A stretch of 64,000 bases of DNA from Mucilaginibacter empetricola (lineage in GTDB: Bacteria > Bacteroidota > Bacteroidia > Sphingobacteriales > Sphingobacteriaceae), in NCBI RefSeq assembly GCF_024808665.1, contig NZ_JANUBZ010000004.1, positions 62,001 through 126,000 of the forward strand, read 5' to 3'. The notes beneath the pieces are model-generated. The model saw nothing but the letters and a program-made list of their open reading frames with translations. It was not told the DNA's origin and ran no database searches. The translations under genes and the position numbers were made by a program. Positions 1 through 8,814 of this stretch are shown here, piece after piece. Each line of letters begins with the position of its first letter. Positions within the stretch are counted from its first letter, which is position 1.

Positions 1-705
1 CGCACTAACGCTAATAATGGCAACCGTAATAGCAACAATAATACAAACGTTCATAACAAAACCAATAATGTTAACAGCGGCAATACGGTAAACGTAAATG
101 TTAACAACAACAGAACTGTTGTACAGAATAATACCGTAGTAAGAAGAAACAATGTGGCCTATAGCAGGCCGCCGTATGTGTATGGGGGCAGAAGCTATTA
201 TAGTTATCATCCTTATTATTATCACCCTTACCATCCATATGCTTGGGGCCCGGTTTACCATCCATGGGGCTTTTTTGTTGCGGCACTGGCTACAACAGCT
301 ATTGTTGTTAGCGTGGCTAATGCGAATGCACAAGCGCAAGCAGCGGCAGCAGCACAATATCACTATGACCAGGGAGTATTTTATGCACCTTCAAACGGTG
401 GTTATACAGTTGTAGCCGCACCGGTGGGAGCTGTAGTAACAACAGTACCAACAAATGCTCAACCTGTAGTGGTTAACCAAACTACCAACTATTATTACGG
501 TGGTACATTTTATGAAAAATCTTCAAAAGGATATACCGTTGTAGCGCCCACAGCCGGAGCCGTTGTTGAAAACCTGCCGGATGGAGGCAAAGAAGTTAAG
601 GTAGGCGATGTAACCTATATGAAAGTGGGCGATACTTATTATCAGCCTATTCAGCAAAACGGTAAAAATATGTATGAGGTGGTTACTGTTCAGGGGGGCT
701 CATAA
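1..705 (+). CDS. DUF6515 family protein, 3' part (5' end outside window)
   Basis: The frame is open from base 1 with no start codon in the window, so the gene begins upstream. The first 50 or so codons are extremely Asn-rich. A Tyr/His/Pro-rich stretch follows, then a hydrophobic segment (FFVAALATTAIVVSVA) that is either a membrane helix or a late secretion signal. The C-terminal half holds two copies of a short module with a YY..G.FY core followed by GYTVVA and GAVV..LP. This module pattern is what I know from DUF6515 proteins of Bacteroidota; their function is unknown. A GTG at 154 in this frame is not a credible start because the Asn-rich coding continues before it. The next gene follows after 34 bases. 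Family call fairly sure, function unknown. Confidence 0.75.
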   Translation, partial: RTNANNGNRNSNNNTNVHNKTNNVNSGNTVNVNVNNNRTVVQNNTVVRRNNVAYSRPPYVYGGRSYYSYHPYYYHPYHPYAWGPVYHPWGFFVAALATTAIVVSVANANAQAQAAAAAQYHYDQGVFYAPSNGGYTVVAAPVGAVVTTVPTNAQPVVVNQTTNYYYGGTFYEKSSKGYTVVAPTAGAVVENLPDGGKEVKVGDVTYMKVGDTYYQPIQQNGKNMYEVVTVQGGS

Positions 706-739
706 ATTGCTATGATAAACGGATTTAAATTAAAGAGCT

Positions 740-991
740 ATGAAACCGAAGTATATGTTTTATCTGTTCATAATGATTTTGATACATTATGAGGTAGGCC
801 GTATTGTAAGTATTAGCGCTACACAGGCCGCTGACGAACAACCATCAAGTAACAGAGGCATAAAGCTTGATGAGAATGAGCAGCATTTTGTTAAGCCGCT
901 TGGTTATGACCATGAGGTACGGTTTATCAGCATAAGCAATCCTCGCCCCAAACATGTAAAGCTATATAAAGCGGTTAGCAAAAGAAGTTAA
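740..991 (+). CDS. small hypothetical protein with N-terminal hydrophobic segment
   Basis: An 83-residue frame starting at ATG. Residues 5-16 are hydrophobic (YMFYLFIMILIH) and could be a signal anchor or a poor signal peptide. The rest is polar, with no motif I recognise. It lies 34 bases after the DUF6515 gene and 42 bases before the DUF2252 gene in the same direction, so co-transcription is plausible. It is supported only by an open frame, an ATG start and its position between two real genes. It could be a chance frame. Confidence 0.45.
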   Translation: MKPKYMFYLFIMILIHYEVGRIVSISATQAADEQPSSNRGIKLDENEQHFVKPLGYDHEVRFISISNPRPKHVKLYKAVSKRS

Positions 992-1033
992 ATGCAACTT
1001 CAACGTAATTGAAAACGAAGGAGAAAGCCTATT

Positions 1034-2383
1034 ATGTTTAAAGAAAAATACAACGAAGGCAAGATTCTGAGAGAAATTACCCCGCGTAGCTCTCATGCTA
1101 AATTGCATCTTCCGCTAAAAAGAACGCCTGTAGAACGGATGATCAGCCAGTCAAATGAGGGCCGCCTGCCCGAGCTGGTTCCTATAAGGCATTTCCGTAT
1201 GGGCAAGTCACCTTTTACTTTTTACCGGGGTACAGCATCGTTAATGGCAAATGATCTTTCCTGTTCGCCTTCAACCGGTGTTAATATACAAGCCTGCGGC
1301 GATAGTCATTTAATGAATTTTGGCGGGTTTGCCACACCCGAGCGAACGTTGATTGTTGACATGAACGATTTTGACGAAACCAACCCCGGCCCCTGGGAAT
1401 GGGATTTGAAAAGACTGGCCGCCAGTTTTTTACTGGCCTGTCGCGAAAAAGGATATAGCGCGAGCGACGGGCATGATGTTACTATGCAACTAATGCAAAC
1501 CTATCAGCAAAAAATATACGAATACTCAACAATGAACTTTCTTGATTTGTGGTATTCAAAACTAACACTCGAAGAAATAGCACAAAATGCCAAAACCAAG
1601 GAAGGAAAGGCGTTGATAACCAAGGCCGTTAAAAAAGCCAACGAGCAAACACATGATACGGTGTTTTATAAAATTACAGCAAATACACTAGGAAAAATCG
1701 AAATAACTGACCATGCACCGTTGATCTATCACCCTATCGATGTGGAAGAGCAGATGGCAGCCATTTTGTCCTTTATGGATGACTACAAAAGTACCTTGCA
1801 AAATGACCGCAGGCAATTGCTTGACCAATATAAAGTGGTTGATGTGGCACTAAAAGTAGTTGGCGTTGGCAGTGTTGGAACACGATGCATGGTGGTTTTA
1901 TTAATGAATGATAATAAAGAGCCGCTTTTTTTGCAAGTAAAAGAAGCCGGTCAATCAGTTTTGGAACCGTTTACCGGCAAAAGTAAATTTCAACATTCGG
2001 GAGAAAGGGTTGTGCAGGGGCAGCGGTTAATACAGTCGGCTAGCGATGTATTTCTGGGTTGGGCAAAAGATCACACCGGAAGATGTTTCTACTTACGTCA
2101 ATTGAGAGATAAAAAGATGTCACCCAGTATTGAAGAGTTTAATAAGACGATGCTTGGAGGATACGCCACTATTTGCGGAAATATTTTGGCCCGGGCACAT
2201 TGTAAAACCGGGCAGGGGGCATTAATCTGCGGCTACATAGGCAAGGGCGAAGTATTTGCAAACGCCATATGCAAATTCTCGGCACTTTATGCCGATCAAA
2301 CCGAAAAAGACTATGCCGACTTTATGAAAGCCATAAAAGATGGCGTTTTAACTTCAAGAGACGATGCCCCAAAAGATTTGTAA
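1034..2383 (+). CDS. DUF2252 domain-containing protein
   Basis: A 449-residue cytoplasmic protein without signal peptide or membrane segment. It carries the recognisable DUF2252 core: a FYRGTASLMANDL segment, then CGDSHLMNFGGFATPER, then a DMNDFDET.PGPWEWDLKRLA block, all in the first 140 residues, and a conserved FLQVKEA segment near residue 300. The Asp/His-rich core recalls the aminoglycoside phosphotransferase-like kinase fold, but no substrate is established for the family. The start ATG has an unusually good ribosome-binding site for this lineage (GAAGGAG, 1017-1023). It is followed after 176 bases by phosphoketolase in the same direction. Family call sure; biochemical role unknown. Confidence 0.9.
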   Translation: MFKEKYNEGKILREITPRSSHAKLHLPLKRTPVERMISQSNEGRLPELVPIRHFRMGKSPFTFYRGTASLMANDLSCSPSTGVNIQACGDSHLMNFGGFATPERTLIVDMNDFDETNPGPWEWDLKRLAASFLLACREKGYSASDGHDVTMQLMQTYQQKIYEYSTMNFLDLWYSKLTLEEIAQNAKTKEGKALITKAVKKANEQTHDTVFYKITANTLGKIEITDHAPLIYHPIDVEEQMAAILSFMDDYKSTLQNDRRQLLDQYKVVDVALKVVGVGSVGTRCMVVLLMNDNKEPLFLQVKEAGQSVLEPFTGKSKFQHSGERVVQGQRLIQSASDVFLGWAKDHTGRCFYLRQLRDKKMSPSIEEFNKTMLGGYATICGNILARAHCKTGQGALICGYIGKGEVFANAICKFSALYADQTEKDYADFMKAIKDGVLTSRDDAPKDL

Positions 2384-2559
2384 ATAAATCCAACACTTTT
2401 CCATTCCTTCTGTTAACCTATAGCACAATTATGCTTTAATGTGATTATGCTATTAGCCTTATCCGCACCATATTCTGCTTTAATTGATCATTGCCAGAGC
2501 TACCGGTGTATAAAATAAATACAATAAAACGATATCGATTTATCAATCATCTATTAAAT

Positions 2560-4953
2560 ATGGAAACAAAACATACTGGAATAGTAAAAGGCGATCCTTA
2601 CGAGGAGCTCTTAAACAAGATAAATGCCTATTGGCGCGCGGCAAATTATCTTTCTGTGGGGCAAATTTATTTGTTTGATAACCCGCTTTTAAAAAAGCCC
2701 TTAAAACCTGATCATATTAAAAAGATGCTATTGGGCCATTGGGGTACTACCCCGGGGCAAAATTTCATTTACGTACACCTCAACCGCATCATAAAAAAGT
2801 ATGATCTGGATATGATCTATATTTCAGGTCCCGGACATGGAGGCCCAGCATTGGTAAGCAATACTTATCTGGAGGGCACTTACAGTGAGGTTTATCCCCA
2901 TATTGGCCAAAATGAAGAGGGCCTGAAAAAGCTATTTACTCAATTTTCTTTTCCTGGAGGTATCCCCAGCCATGTTTCGCCCGAATGCCCAGGGTCGATA
3001 CATGAAGGTGGTGAATTAGGATATTCCTTAAGTCATGCATTTGGAGCAGTGTTTGATAATCCAGACCTGATCGTATCATGCATTGTTGGCGATGGCGAAG
3101 CAGAAACAGGTCCTTTGGCTACGGCATGGCATTCAAATAAATTCCTAAATCCGGTAACTGATGGGGTGGTGCTACCCATCCTCCATCTTAATGGCTACAA
3201 AATTGCAAACCCAACCGTATTGGCAAGAATAGGGGATGATGAACTGGAAAGTTTATTCAAAGGCTACGGATGGAACCCTTATTTAATCGAGGGCGACGAC
3301 CCCATGAAGATGCATGCCGAAATGGCCCAGCTATTGGATAAGGTTATTGCCGAAATTAAAACGATAAAAATCAATGCGGCCGAAAATAAAGATGCAGGAA
3401 GACCTTGCTGGCCAATGATCATTTTAAAAAGCCCAAAAGGGTGGACGGGCCCAAAATTTGTTGACGGTTTGCCCATTGAGGGAACTTTTAGGGCGCACCA
3501 GGTTCCCATAACCGATCCGGCCACTAACCCCGAACATTTAAAACAGCTGGAAGAATGGCTGAAGAGTTATAAGCCCCATGAGCTTTTTGATAAGGAGGGA
3601 CGTCTGATACCCGAACTGGCGGATCTGGCTCCCCAAGGGCTGCGCAGAATGGGCGCAAACCCGCATGCCAACGGCGGCCTATTACTAAAAGAGCTTCGCA
3701 TGCCCGATTTTGCTGATTATGGATTGAAATTAAAAGACAGGGGGCAAACCGGACCGGGAGACACACTTGTTTTGGGTGCATTTATCAGAGACATTGTTAA
3801 AATGAATCTGGAAACCCGAAATTTCAGATTATTCGGTCCTGATGAAACACTTTCAAATAAATTGAATGCGGTATTTGAAGTTACCAACCGGCAATGGCAG
3901 GCGGAGGTATTAGATACAGACGAATTTTTAAAAGCTGACGGCCGTGTAATTGAAATGCTGAGCGAGCATCAATGCGAAGGATGGCTGGAGGGATATCTGC
4001 TTACCGGCAGGCATGGTTTGTTTAATTGCTATGAGGCCTTTATCCATATTATTGATTCTATGTTTAACCAGCATGCCAAATGGCTTAAAGTAACTGCCGG
4101 TTTGCCATGGCGACGAAAAATTGCTTCGTTAAATATCCTGCTGGCATCGCATGTATGGCGGCAGGATCATAATGGATTTACCCATCAGGACCCGGGGTTT
4201 ATAGATCATGTGGTCAATAAAAAGGCATCTGTGGTACGAGTTTATCTTCCGCCTGATGCTAATTGCCTTTTATCGGTAATGGATCATTGTTTAAGGAGCA
4301 GGCATTATGTAAATGTGGTTGTGGCGGGCAAACACCCATCGCCGCAGTGGCTAAGTATTGATGAAGCAACGGTTCATTGCACCAAAGGCATTGGTATATG
4401 GAATTGGGCCGGCAATGATGCCGGTGTAGAACCCGATGTGGTGATGGCTTGTGCAGGCGATGTACCTACTTTAGAAACCCTGGCCGCTGTATCAATTTTA
4501 AGAGAAAAACTACCCAATTTAAAAATACGTGTTGTAAACGTGGTAGATCTGATGAAGCTACAGCCGGAAACCGAGCATCCTCATGGCTTAAACGACCGTG
4601 ATTTTGATTCGCTGTTTACCAAAGATAAGCCTGTAATATTTGCTTTTCATGCTTATCCATGGCTAATTCACCGGCTTACTTATAAACGCACTAATCATAG
4701 CAATATTCATGTACGGGGTTATAAAGAAGAGGGAACAATTACTACGCCGTTTGACATGACCGTGCTGAACGAAATGGATCGTTTTAATCTTACTCTCGAT
4801 GTGATAGACCGATTGCCACAATTGGGCGATACAACGGCATATCTGAAGCAGGAATTAAAGGATAAATTAATTGAGCACAGTATCTACATCAAAAAAAATG
4901 GTATCGACATGCCCGAAATACGGGATTGGAAATGGCCAAAGCGATCAAAATAA
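2560..4953 (+). CDS. xfp: phosphoketolase family protein
   Basis: A 797-residue thiamine-diphosphate enzyme that splits xylulose 5-phosphate and/or fructose 6-phosphate with phosphate to give acetyl phosphate plus an aldose phosphate. The protein is full length for the family. It shows the N-terminal [15 protein letters not shown] block, SGPGHGGPA, the [10 protein letters not shown] signature near residue 150 and the ThDP-binding GDGEAETGP at residues 177-185, and it ends in a typical C-terminal domain ([12 protein letters not shown]). I chose ATG 2560 because the family begins a few residues before this block. An in-frame TTG at 2491 adds 23 residues without family character. Substrate preference cannot be read from sequence. 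An acetate kinase or phosphate acetyltransferase partner is not in the window. Confidence 0.95.
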   Translation: METKHTGIVKGDPYEELLNKINAYWRAANYLSVGQIYLFDNPLLKKPLKPDHIKKMLLGHWGTTPGQNFIYVHLNRIIKKYDLDMIYISGPGHGGPALVSNTYLEGTYSEVYPHIGQNEEGLKKLFTQFSFPGGIPSHVSPECPGSIHEGGELGYSLSHAFGAVFDNPDLIVSCIVGDGEAETGPLATAWHSNKFLNPVTDGVVLPILHLNGYKIANPTVLARIGDDELESLFKGYGWNPYLIEGDDPMKMHAEMAQLLDKVIAEIKTIKINAAENKDAGRPCWPMIILKSPKGWTGPKFVDGLPIEGTFRAHQVPITDPATNPEHLKQLEEWLKSYKPHELFDKEGRLIPELADLAPQGLRRMGANPHANGGLLLKELRMPDFADYGLKLKDRGQTGPGDTLVLGAFIRDIVKMNLETRNFRLFGPDETLSNKLNAVFEVTNRQWQAEVLDTDEFLKADGRVIEMLSEHQCEGWLEGYLLTGRHGLFNCYEAFIHIIDSMFNQHAKWLKVTAGLPWRRKIASLNILLASHVWRQDHNGFTHQDPGFIDHVVNKKASVVRVYLPPDANCLLSVMDHCLRSRHYVNVVVAGKHPSPQWLSIDEATVHCTKGIGIWNWAGNDAGVEPDVVMACAGDVPTLETLAAVSILREKLPNLKIRVVNVVDLMKLQPETEHPHGLNDRDFDSLFTKDKPVIFAFHAYPWLIHRLTYKRTNHSNIHVRGYKEEGTITTPFDMTVLNEMDRFNLTLDVIDRLPQLGDTTAYLKQELKDKLIEHSIYIKKNGIDMPEIRDWKWPKRSK

Positions 4954-4970
4954 TAAAGACATTATACAGC

Positions 4971-5038
4971 CTACCCACCAGTCGTCCTTACAGGACGAAA
5001 ATTGAGTTGATCGTCCTGTAAGGACGACTGGTGGGTAG
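4971..5038. repeat. REP-doublet-like perfect inverted repeat
   Basis: Two perfectly complementary 28-base arms (4971-4998 and 5011-5038) are separated by 12 bases. Each arm has an 11-base outer head (CTACCCACCAG or its complement) and an inner hairpin of its own: TCGTCCT, 3-base loop, AGGACGA. Head plus hairpin, twice in inverted orientation, is the architecture of REP doublets (REPINs). It sits 18 bases after the phosphoketolase stop. There is no T-run, so it is not a classical intrinsic terminator, although it may still protect or end the mRNA. Confidence 0.75.
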
Positions 5039-5120
5039 AAAAAATATTCAATAACAAATTTCACGTTCCATCGGAATGTCTGGTGTATACGCATGACAAT
5101 TTATATTGCACCCCACCGCT

Positions 5121-5150
5121 TTGGCATAACCAAATATTGTTCTATTTTCG
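5121..5150 (+). promoter_or_regulatory. candidate Bacteroidota promoter for the ThuA-like gene
   Basis: TTG at 5121-5123, then exactly 19 bases, then TATTTTCG at 5143-5150. This differs from the TAnnTTTG -7 consensus of Bacteroidota sigma factors at one position. The downstream ATG is at 5172, giving a short leader. Confidence 0.5.
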
Positions 5151-5171
5151 GGGGATTGTTAAACATCTCCA

Positions 5172-5933
5172 ATGAAAAAACTGGTTCTTCTTGCCCTGAC
5201 GGGTATTTTTATATGCAGCAATGTGATTGCGCAGGGTTCGTCAACGCATTTTAAAGTGCTGGCGCTATATGAAAACGGTGGACACCATATTGAGTATTCA
5301 AAAAGGGCAAAAATTTGGTTAGACAAACTGGCCGCCGATAGCGGATTTACCATCGACTATATTCAAAATACGGACAAAATAGACAGCGCTTTTTTGAGCA
5401 ACTACCGGTTATTTATCCAATTGGATTATGCTCCCTATGCCTGGACTGATAAAGCCGTAAAAGCATTTCAAAATTATATTGAACGCGGCGAAGGCGGGTG
5501 GATAGGTTTCCATCACGCTACACTTTTGGGTGAGTTTGACGGCTATCCCATGTGGCAATGGTTTTCGACGTTTATGGGCGATATCACCTTTAAAAATTAT
5601 ATAGCCACCTTTGCCACTGCAACTGTTAATGTGGAGGATGCCAGTAATCCGGTTATGAAAGGTATACCTGCGTCTTTCACTATCGAAAATGAAGAATGGT
5701 ATACCTACAATAAGAGCCCGCGCCCCAATGTGCATGTTATTGCCAGCGTTAATGAATCAAGCTATCAGCCACAAGGCGACATAAAAATGGGCGATCACCC
5801 AGTAGTCTGGACAAATGAGCACGTTAAAGCCAGGAATATCTATATATTTATGGGACATTCGCCTGCTCTTTTTAATAATCCGGTTTACGGTAAAATTTTC
5901 ACCAACGCTATTTTCTGGGCCGCAGGACGATAA
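5172..5933 (+). CDS. exported ThuA-like domain protein
   Basis: A 253-residue protein with a clear signal peptide (MKKLVLLALTGIFICSNVIAQ). The mature part is a single ThuA-like domain (glutamine amidotransferase class I-like fold): FKVLALYENGGHH at the start, a mid-protein GGWIGFHHA motif, GDHPVVWTNE, and a terminal MGHSPALFNNPVYGKIFTNAIFWAAGR-type ending. ThuA-like proteins are often linked to sugar metabolism, but no reaction is firmly assigned. It is convergent with the next gene, the two stops being 9 bases apart. It has its own promoter candidate and no operon partner. Confidence 0.85.
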   Translation: MKKLVLLALTGIFICSNVIAQGSSTHFKVLALYENGGHHIEYSKRAKIWLDKLAADSGFTIDYIQNTDKIDSAFLSNYRLFIQLDYAPYAWTDKAVKAFQNYIERGEGGWIGFHHATLLGEFDGYPMWQWFSTFMGDITFKNYIATFATATVNVEDASNPVMKGIPASFTIENEEWYTYNKSPRPNVHVIASVNESSYQPQGDIKMGDHPVVWTNEHVKARNIYIFMGHSPALFNNPVYGKIFTNAIFWAAGR

Positions 5934-5942
5934 CAGGTATCT

Positions 5943-6668
5943 TTATTTAATGCCAGTTATTTCAATATACCCGTTTTTAGTTAGGATTTTAATAAGTGCA
6001 AAACCGGGTACGTACCAAACAGTGGTTTCGTTGGTTGATGATGGCGGTTTAATACCCAGCTTATTGAAAACAGCATTGAATTTATTTACCGTATCTGAAT
6101 TGCTTTTTTCAAAACTGGTGGTTACTGTTGATTTGTAGCTTATTCTGAAACACTCCCAGGTGCCTGCCGGAGTGGTAAGGCTTTCTTTAGCCTCAACAAT
6201 TCTGTCGGTAACTTTAACAGTGGCCGTAGTGCCGTGAATCATTTGTACTTGTGAGGAGTAGTCTTTTAAATGATCGCCTACTTTCATATCCGCAGGGTAT
6301 TGTTCAGTCATATTGCCGGTCACATTAATATTCATGCCAGCGGGTTTGCCTTGCGTTTTGTCATCGTTAAAATGCATTTGTACACTTACACTGCTGCCGT
6401 CGCATTTGTAATCCATATTTGTTGTTCCCAATGGTTTTCCGTTTTTATCAAATATATCAGTTACCACATTTGCGGTGGTTGTTCCTCCTGCTGTTTTTAC
6501 ATCAATAACTTTTGCAGAGGTTTTTGAAATAACATCACCTTTTTTGTTATAGCCCGTCATTTCAATGGTCTTGTCTTTTTGCAGATACAAATAATGCAGG
6601 CAATCCTGGGCATACAACCCTTTGATAATTAATAAACAGGTTAGGATGGTTAGCAATGATTTTTTCAT
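5943..6668 (-). CDS. exported DUF3108/TapB-like protein
   Basis: A 241-residue protein with a signal peptide (MKKSLLTILTCLLIIKGLYAQ) and one all-beta domain. The pattern of repeated strands, a TPAGTWECFRISYK segment around residue 170 and a C-terminal WYVPGFALIKI.TKNG motif resembles DUF3108 (TapB) proteins of Bacteroidota. These are periplasmic or surface-associated and of unknown role. The gene is convergent with the ThuA-like gene and divergent from the DUF6377 regulator, with a 309-base gap on that side. The family assignment comes from motif memory only. Confidence 0.6.
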   Translation of the reverse strand: MKKSLLTILTCLLIIKGLYAQDCLHYLYLQKDKTIEMTGYNKKGDVISKTSAKVIDVKTAGGTTTANVVTDIFDKNGKPLGTTNMDYKCDGSSVSVQMHFNDDKTQGKPAGMNINVTGNMTEQYPADMKVGDHLKDYSSQVQMIHGTTATVKVTDRIVEAKESLTTPAGTWECFRISYKSTVTTSFEKSNSDTVNKFNAVFNKLGIKPPSSTNETTVWYVPGFALIKILTKNGYIEITGIK

Positions 6669-6977
6669 GGGTTTTGTGATTGATAAAAAAATGGACTATG
6701 CAGCGGAAATAAGCTGGTATTAAAGAGGGGGAGGCCTTAGGTTAATAGGTTGTAAATGAATAACGTATATAGGCTTAAGGTAAAGGTACAGTAAAAAATA
6801 ATTATTGCAAGAAAATAGAAATATAAGTCTCAGGATGGTTGAAATGCGAAACAGTGTTTTTTGTGATTGTATTTAGTGAGAAAAAAAACGAAATATTTTT
6901 ACCCTGAATGCCTTGGTCTTTTACTGTGGAGATATAACTTTGAAAGTTTTTTATATCTTTAAGGTATCCAACTATAA
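6669..6977. other. divergent intergenic region
   Basis: This 309-base AT-rich gap separates the TapB-like gene (minus) from the DUF6377 regulator (plus). The only clear element is the plus-strand promoter at 6913-6942. I saw no further frame, terminator or strong palindrome. Confidence 0.5.
6913..6942 (+). promoter_or_regulatory. Bacteroidota consensus promoter of the DUF6377 regulator
   Basis: TTG at 6913-6915, 19 bases, then TAACTTTG at 6935-6942, a perfect match to TTG-N19-TAnnTTTG. The start codon is 36 bases downstream of the -7 box, so the leader is about 30 bases. Confidence 0.7.
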
Positions 6978-8603
6978 ATGAAGTCCCTATTTTATATTCT
7001 ATTCTGTCTGTTTTTCTGTGCGGTGCATTTTAGTTATGCCCAAACATCTACAGATAGCCTGCTCAATAAATTAAACAGCGTTTTAGCGGATAAGGATGTA
7101 TTTGTAAAACAAAAACAGGACAGGATAGAGGGCTTAAATAAAAAACTAAACCGGGTTAAAGACCTGCGGCAGAAATACGGTTTATATGACTTGTTGTTTA
7201 ACGAATATAAAAACTTCAGTTACGACTCTGCTTATAACTACGCCAAAAAGCTGGAACTAACCGCTACCCAACTGCACGATCCCGCACTGCTGGCGTCCGC
7301 TAAAATGCAAGTGAGTTTTACCCTTATTTCGTCGGGGATGTTTAAAGAAACTATTGAAAAACTGAATAGTATTGATATTAGTTTACTTTCTGATTCCAAT
7401 AAGGTCGAATATTATTTTTTAAAAGCTCGAAGCTATTTCGATTGGTCGGATTTTGATCGTAATGGCGATTATTCGGCTATTTATAATCCCAAAGGCATTA
7501 TGTGTGTTGATTCGGCATTGACATTAAGCCAACCCGGCACCTACATTTACCTGGCATCAAAGGGGCTAAAAGATTTAAGGTTAGCCAATTTTCCGGATGG
7601 CGTTATCAATTATACCCAACTGCTCAATCTTAAAAATCTTACGCCACACCAATTTGCCATAAATGCCTGCTGCCTCAGTTTTATTTATGAAGAACAGGGT
7701 TATAAAGATAAATCGATTGATTTATTGATACGGGCAGCCATATCAGACATTCAATCGGCCACTAAAGAAACCGTTGCCATTTATAAAGTTGCAGATTATC
7801 TATATAAAAAAGGGGACTTAAAAAATGCCTATACCTATATAAACCAGGCGGTTGATGAGGCCAACTTTTATGGTGCACGACACAGGCAGGTAACTATAAG
7901 CAGTATATTACCGATTATAGAAGCACAACGGATGACGGCTGTGGAACAGCAAAGAAAATCGCTGATTATTTATTCGTCCATCATTACAGTGCTGGTAATT
8001 TTTGTGGTGTTGTTTGCTATCATCATATTTATGCAGCTGAAGAAGCTGCGTATTGCCGATAATTTGATAAAGGAAGCCAATATATCCCTGCAAGAAAGTA
8101 ATAGGGAGCTTGAAGAGTTAAACAAACATTTAAGCACCGCCAATAAAATTAAAAACGAATACATAGGCTATTACTTTAATATCAACACCATTTATATTGA
8201 GAAGCTCGAAAGCTTCCAAACATCGCTGGATAAAAAGTTAAGCAGCAAAAGGTACGAAGATGCACATGCTGCAGTTAAAAAGTTAAACCTGGAAGATGAA
8301 AGGCATCAGCTGTTCCATACTTTCGATAAGGTTTTTTTACGCCTGTTCCCCGATTTTATACAGAAGTTTGATGCCCTGTTTAATGGCGACAATGAAATCC
8401 TTATTCCTGAAGGACAATTACTAAGTACCGAACACCGCATATTTGCCCTCATCCGGATGGGCATACATGATAACGACAGGATTGCCAAACTGCTGGGTTA
8501 TTCGGTTAATACTATTTACTCCTATAAAAACCGCATCAAAAACAAATCGTTTGTTGCAAATGATGAGTTTGATAACCACATAATGGCTATCGAAGCCGTT
8601 TAA
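6978..8603 (+). CDS. DUF6377 membrane-anchored regulator of the starch locus
   Basis: A 541-residue protein: signal peptide (ending near SYAQ, residue 22), a helical TPR-like periplasmic part to about residue 325, one strong membrane helix (about 331-352, SSIITVLVIFVVLFAIIIF), a coiled coil, and a cytoplasmic C-terminal part ending in a LuxR/Crp-like helix-turn-helix (NDRIAKLLGYSVNTIYSYKNRIKNKS). This is the DUF6377 layout seen next to SusC/SusD pairs, where it is thought to sense a signal across the membrane and act on transcription directly, much as SusR does. It has its own consensus promoter and sits 211 bases before susC. Regulation of susC is inference from position. Confidence 0.85.
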   Translation: MKSLFYILFCLFFCAVHFSYAQTSTDSLLNKLNSVLADKDVFVKQKQDRIEGLNKKLNRVKDLRQKYGLYDLLFNEYKNFSYDSAYNYAKKLELTATQLHDPALLASAKMQVSFTLISSGMFKETIEKLNSIDISLLSDSNKVEYYFLKARSYFDWSDFDRNGDYSAIYNPKGIMCVDSALTLSQPGTYIYLASKGLKDLRLANFPDGVINYTQLLNLKNLTPHQFAINACCLSFIYEEQGYKDKSIDLLIRAAISDIQSATKETVAIYKVADYLYKKGDLKNAYTYINQAVDEANFYGARHRQVTISSILPIIEAQRMTAVEQQRKSLIIYSSIITVLVIFVVLFAIIIFMQLKKLRIADNLIKEANISLQESNRELEELNKHLSTANKIKNEYIGYYFNINTIYIEKLESFQTSLDKKLSSKRYEDAHAAVKKLNLEDERHQLFHTFDKVFLRLFPDFIQKFDALFNGDNEILIPEGQLLSTEHRIFALIRMGIHDNDRIAKLLGYSVNTIYSYKNRIKNKSFVANDEFDNHIMAIEAV

Positions 8604-8664
8604 AACGCGCTTCCATCCATTCAAAAATCTATATTGCCTCTGTTTTTCTGTTTTATAAGTTATT

Positions 8665-8692
8665 GATTATTAATTAGTTGTAATTAATAATC
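8665..8692. promoter_or_regulatory. perfect AT-rich palindrome between regulator and susC
   Basis: GATTATTAATTA, loop GTTG, then the exact complement: 12-base arms with a 4-base loop. It lies 62 bases after the regulator stop and 123 bases before susC. It has no T-run after it. It could be an operator for the upstream regulator or simply a 3' hairpin of its mRNA. Confidence 0.45.
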
Positions 8693-8724
8693 TGGAATAA
8701 CTTTCTATATTGACACTTCTTACT

Positions 8725-8808
8725 ATTGGTATTGGTTTTTCATCCTCTTTTCTTTGAATCGGATTTGGTAACCAATCAAATTCATTTATAAACCAATTTT
8801 AAACCAAT
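8725..8808 (+). promoter_or_regulatory. phased AACCAAT repeats in the susC leader
   Basis: AACCAAT occurs at 8770, 8791 and 8802, spaced by 21 and 11 bases, that is about two helical turns and one. Its complement ATTGGT occurs at 8725 and 8731. A weak promoter (TTG at 8726-8728, 20 bases, TTTCTTTG at 8749-8756, one mismatch) overlaps the first pair. Helical phasing in front of a transporter operon suggests a protein-binding array. Binding by the DUF6377 protein is conjecture. Confidence 0.4.
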
Positions 8809-8814
8809 AAATTA

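Noticed and set aside
2491..2559. TTG start 23 codons upstream of the phosphoketolase ATG
   Set aside because: The added residues lack family similarity and the region is the probable leader; the ATG at 2560 fits the family length.
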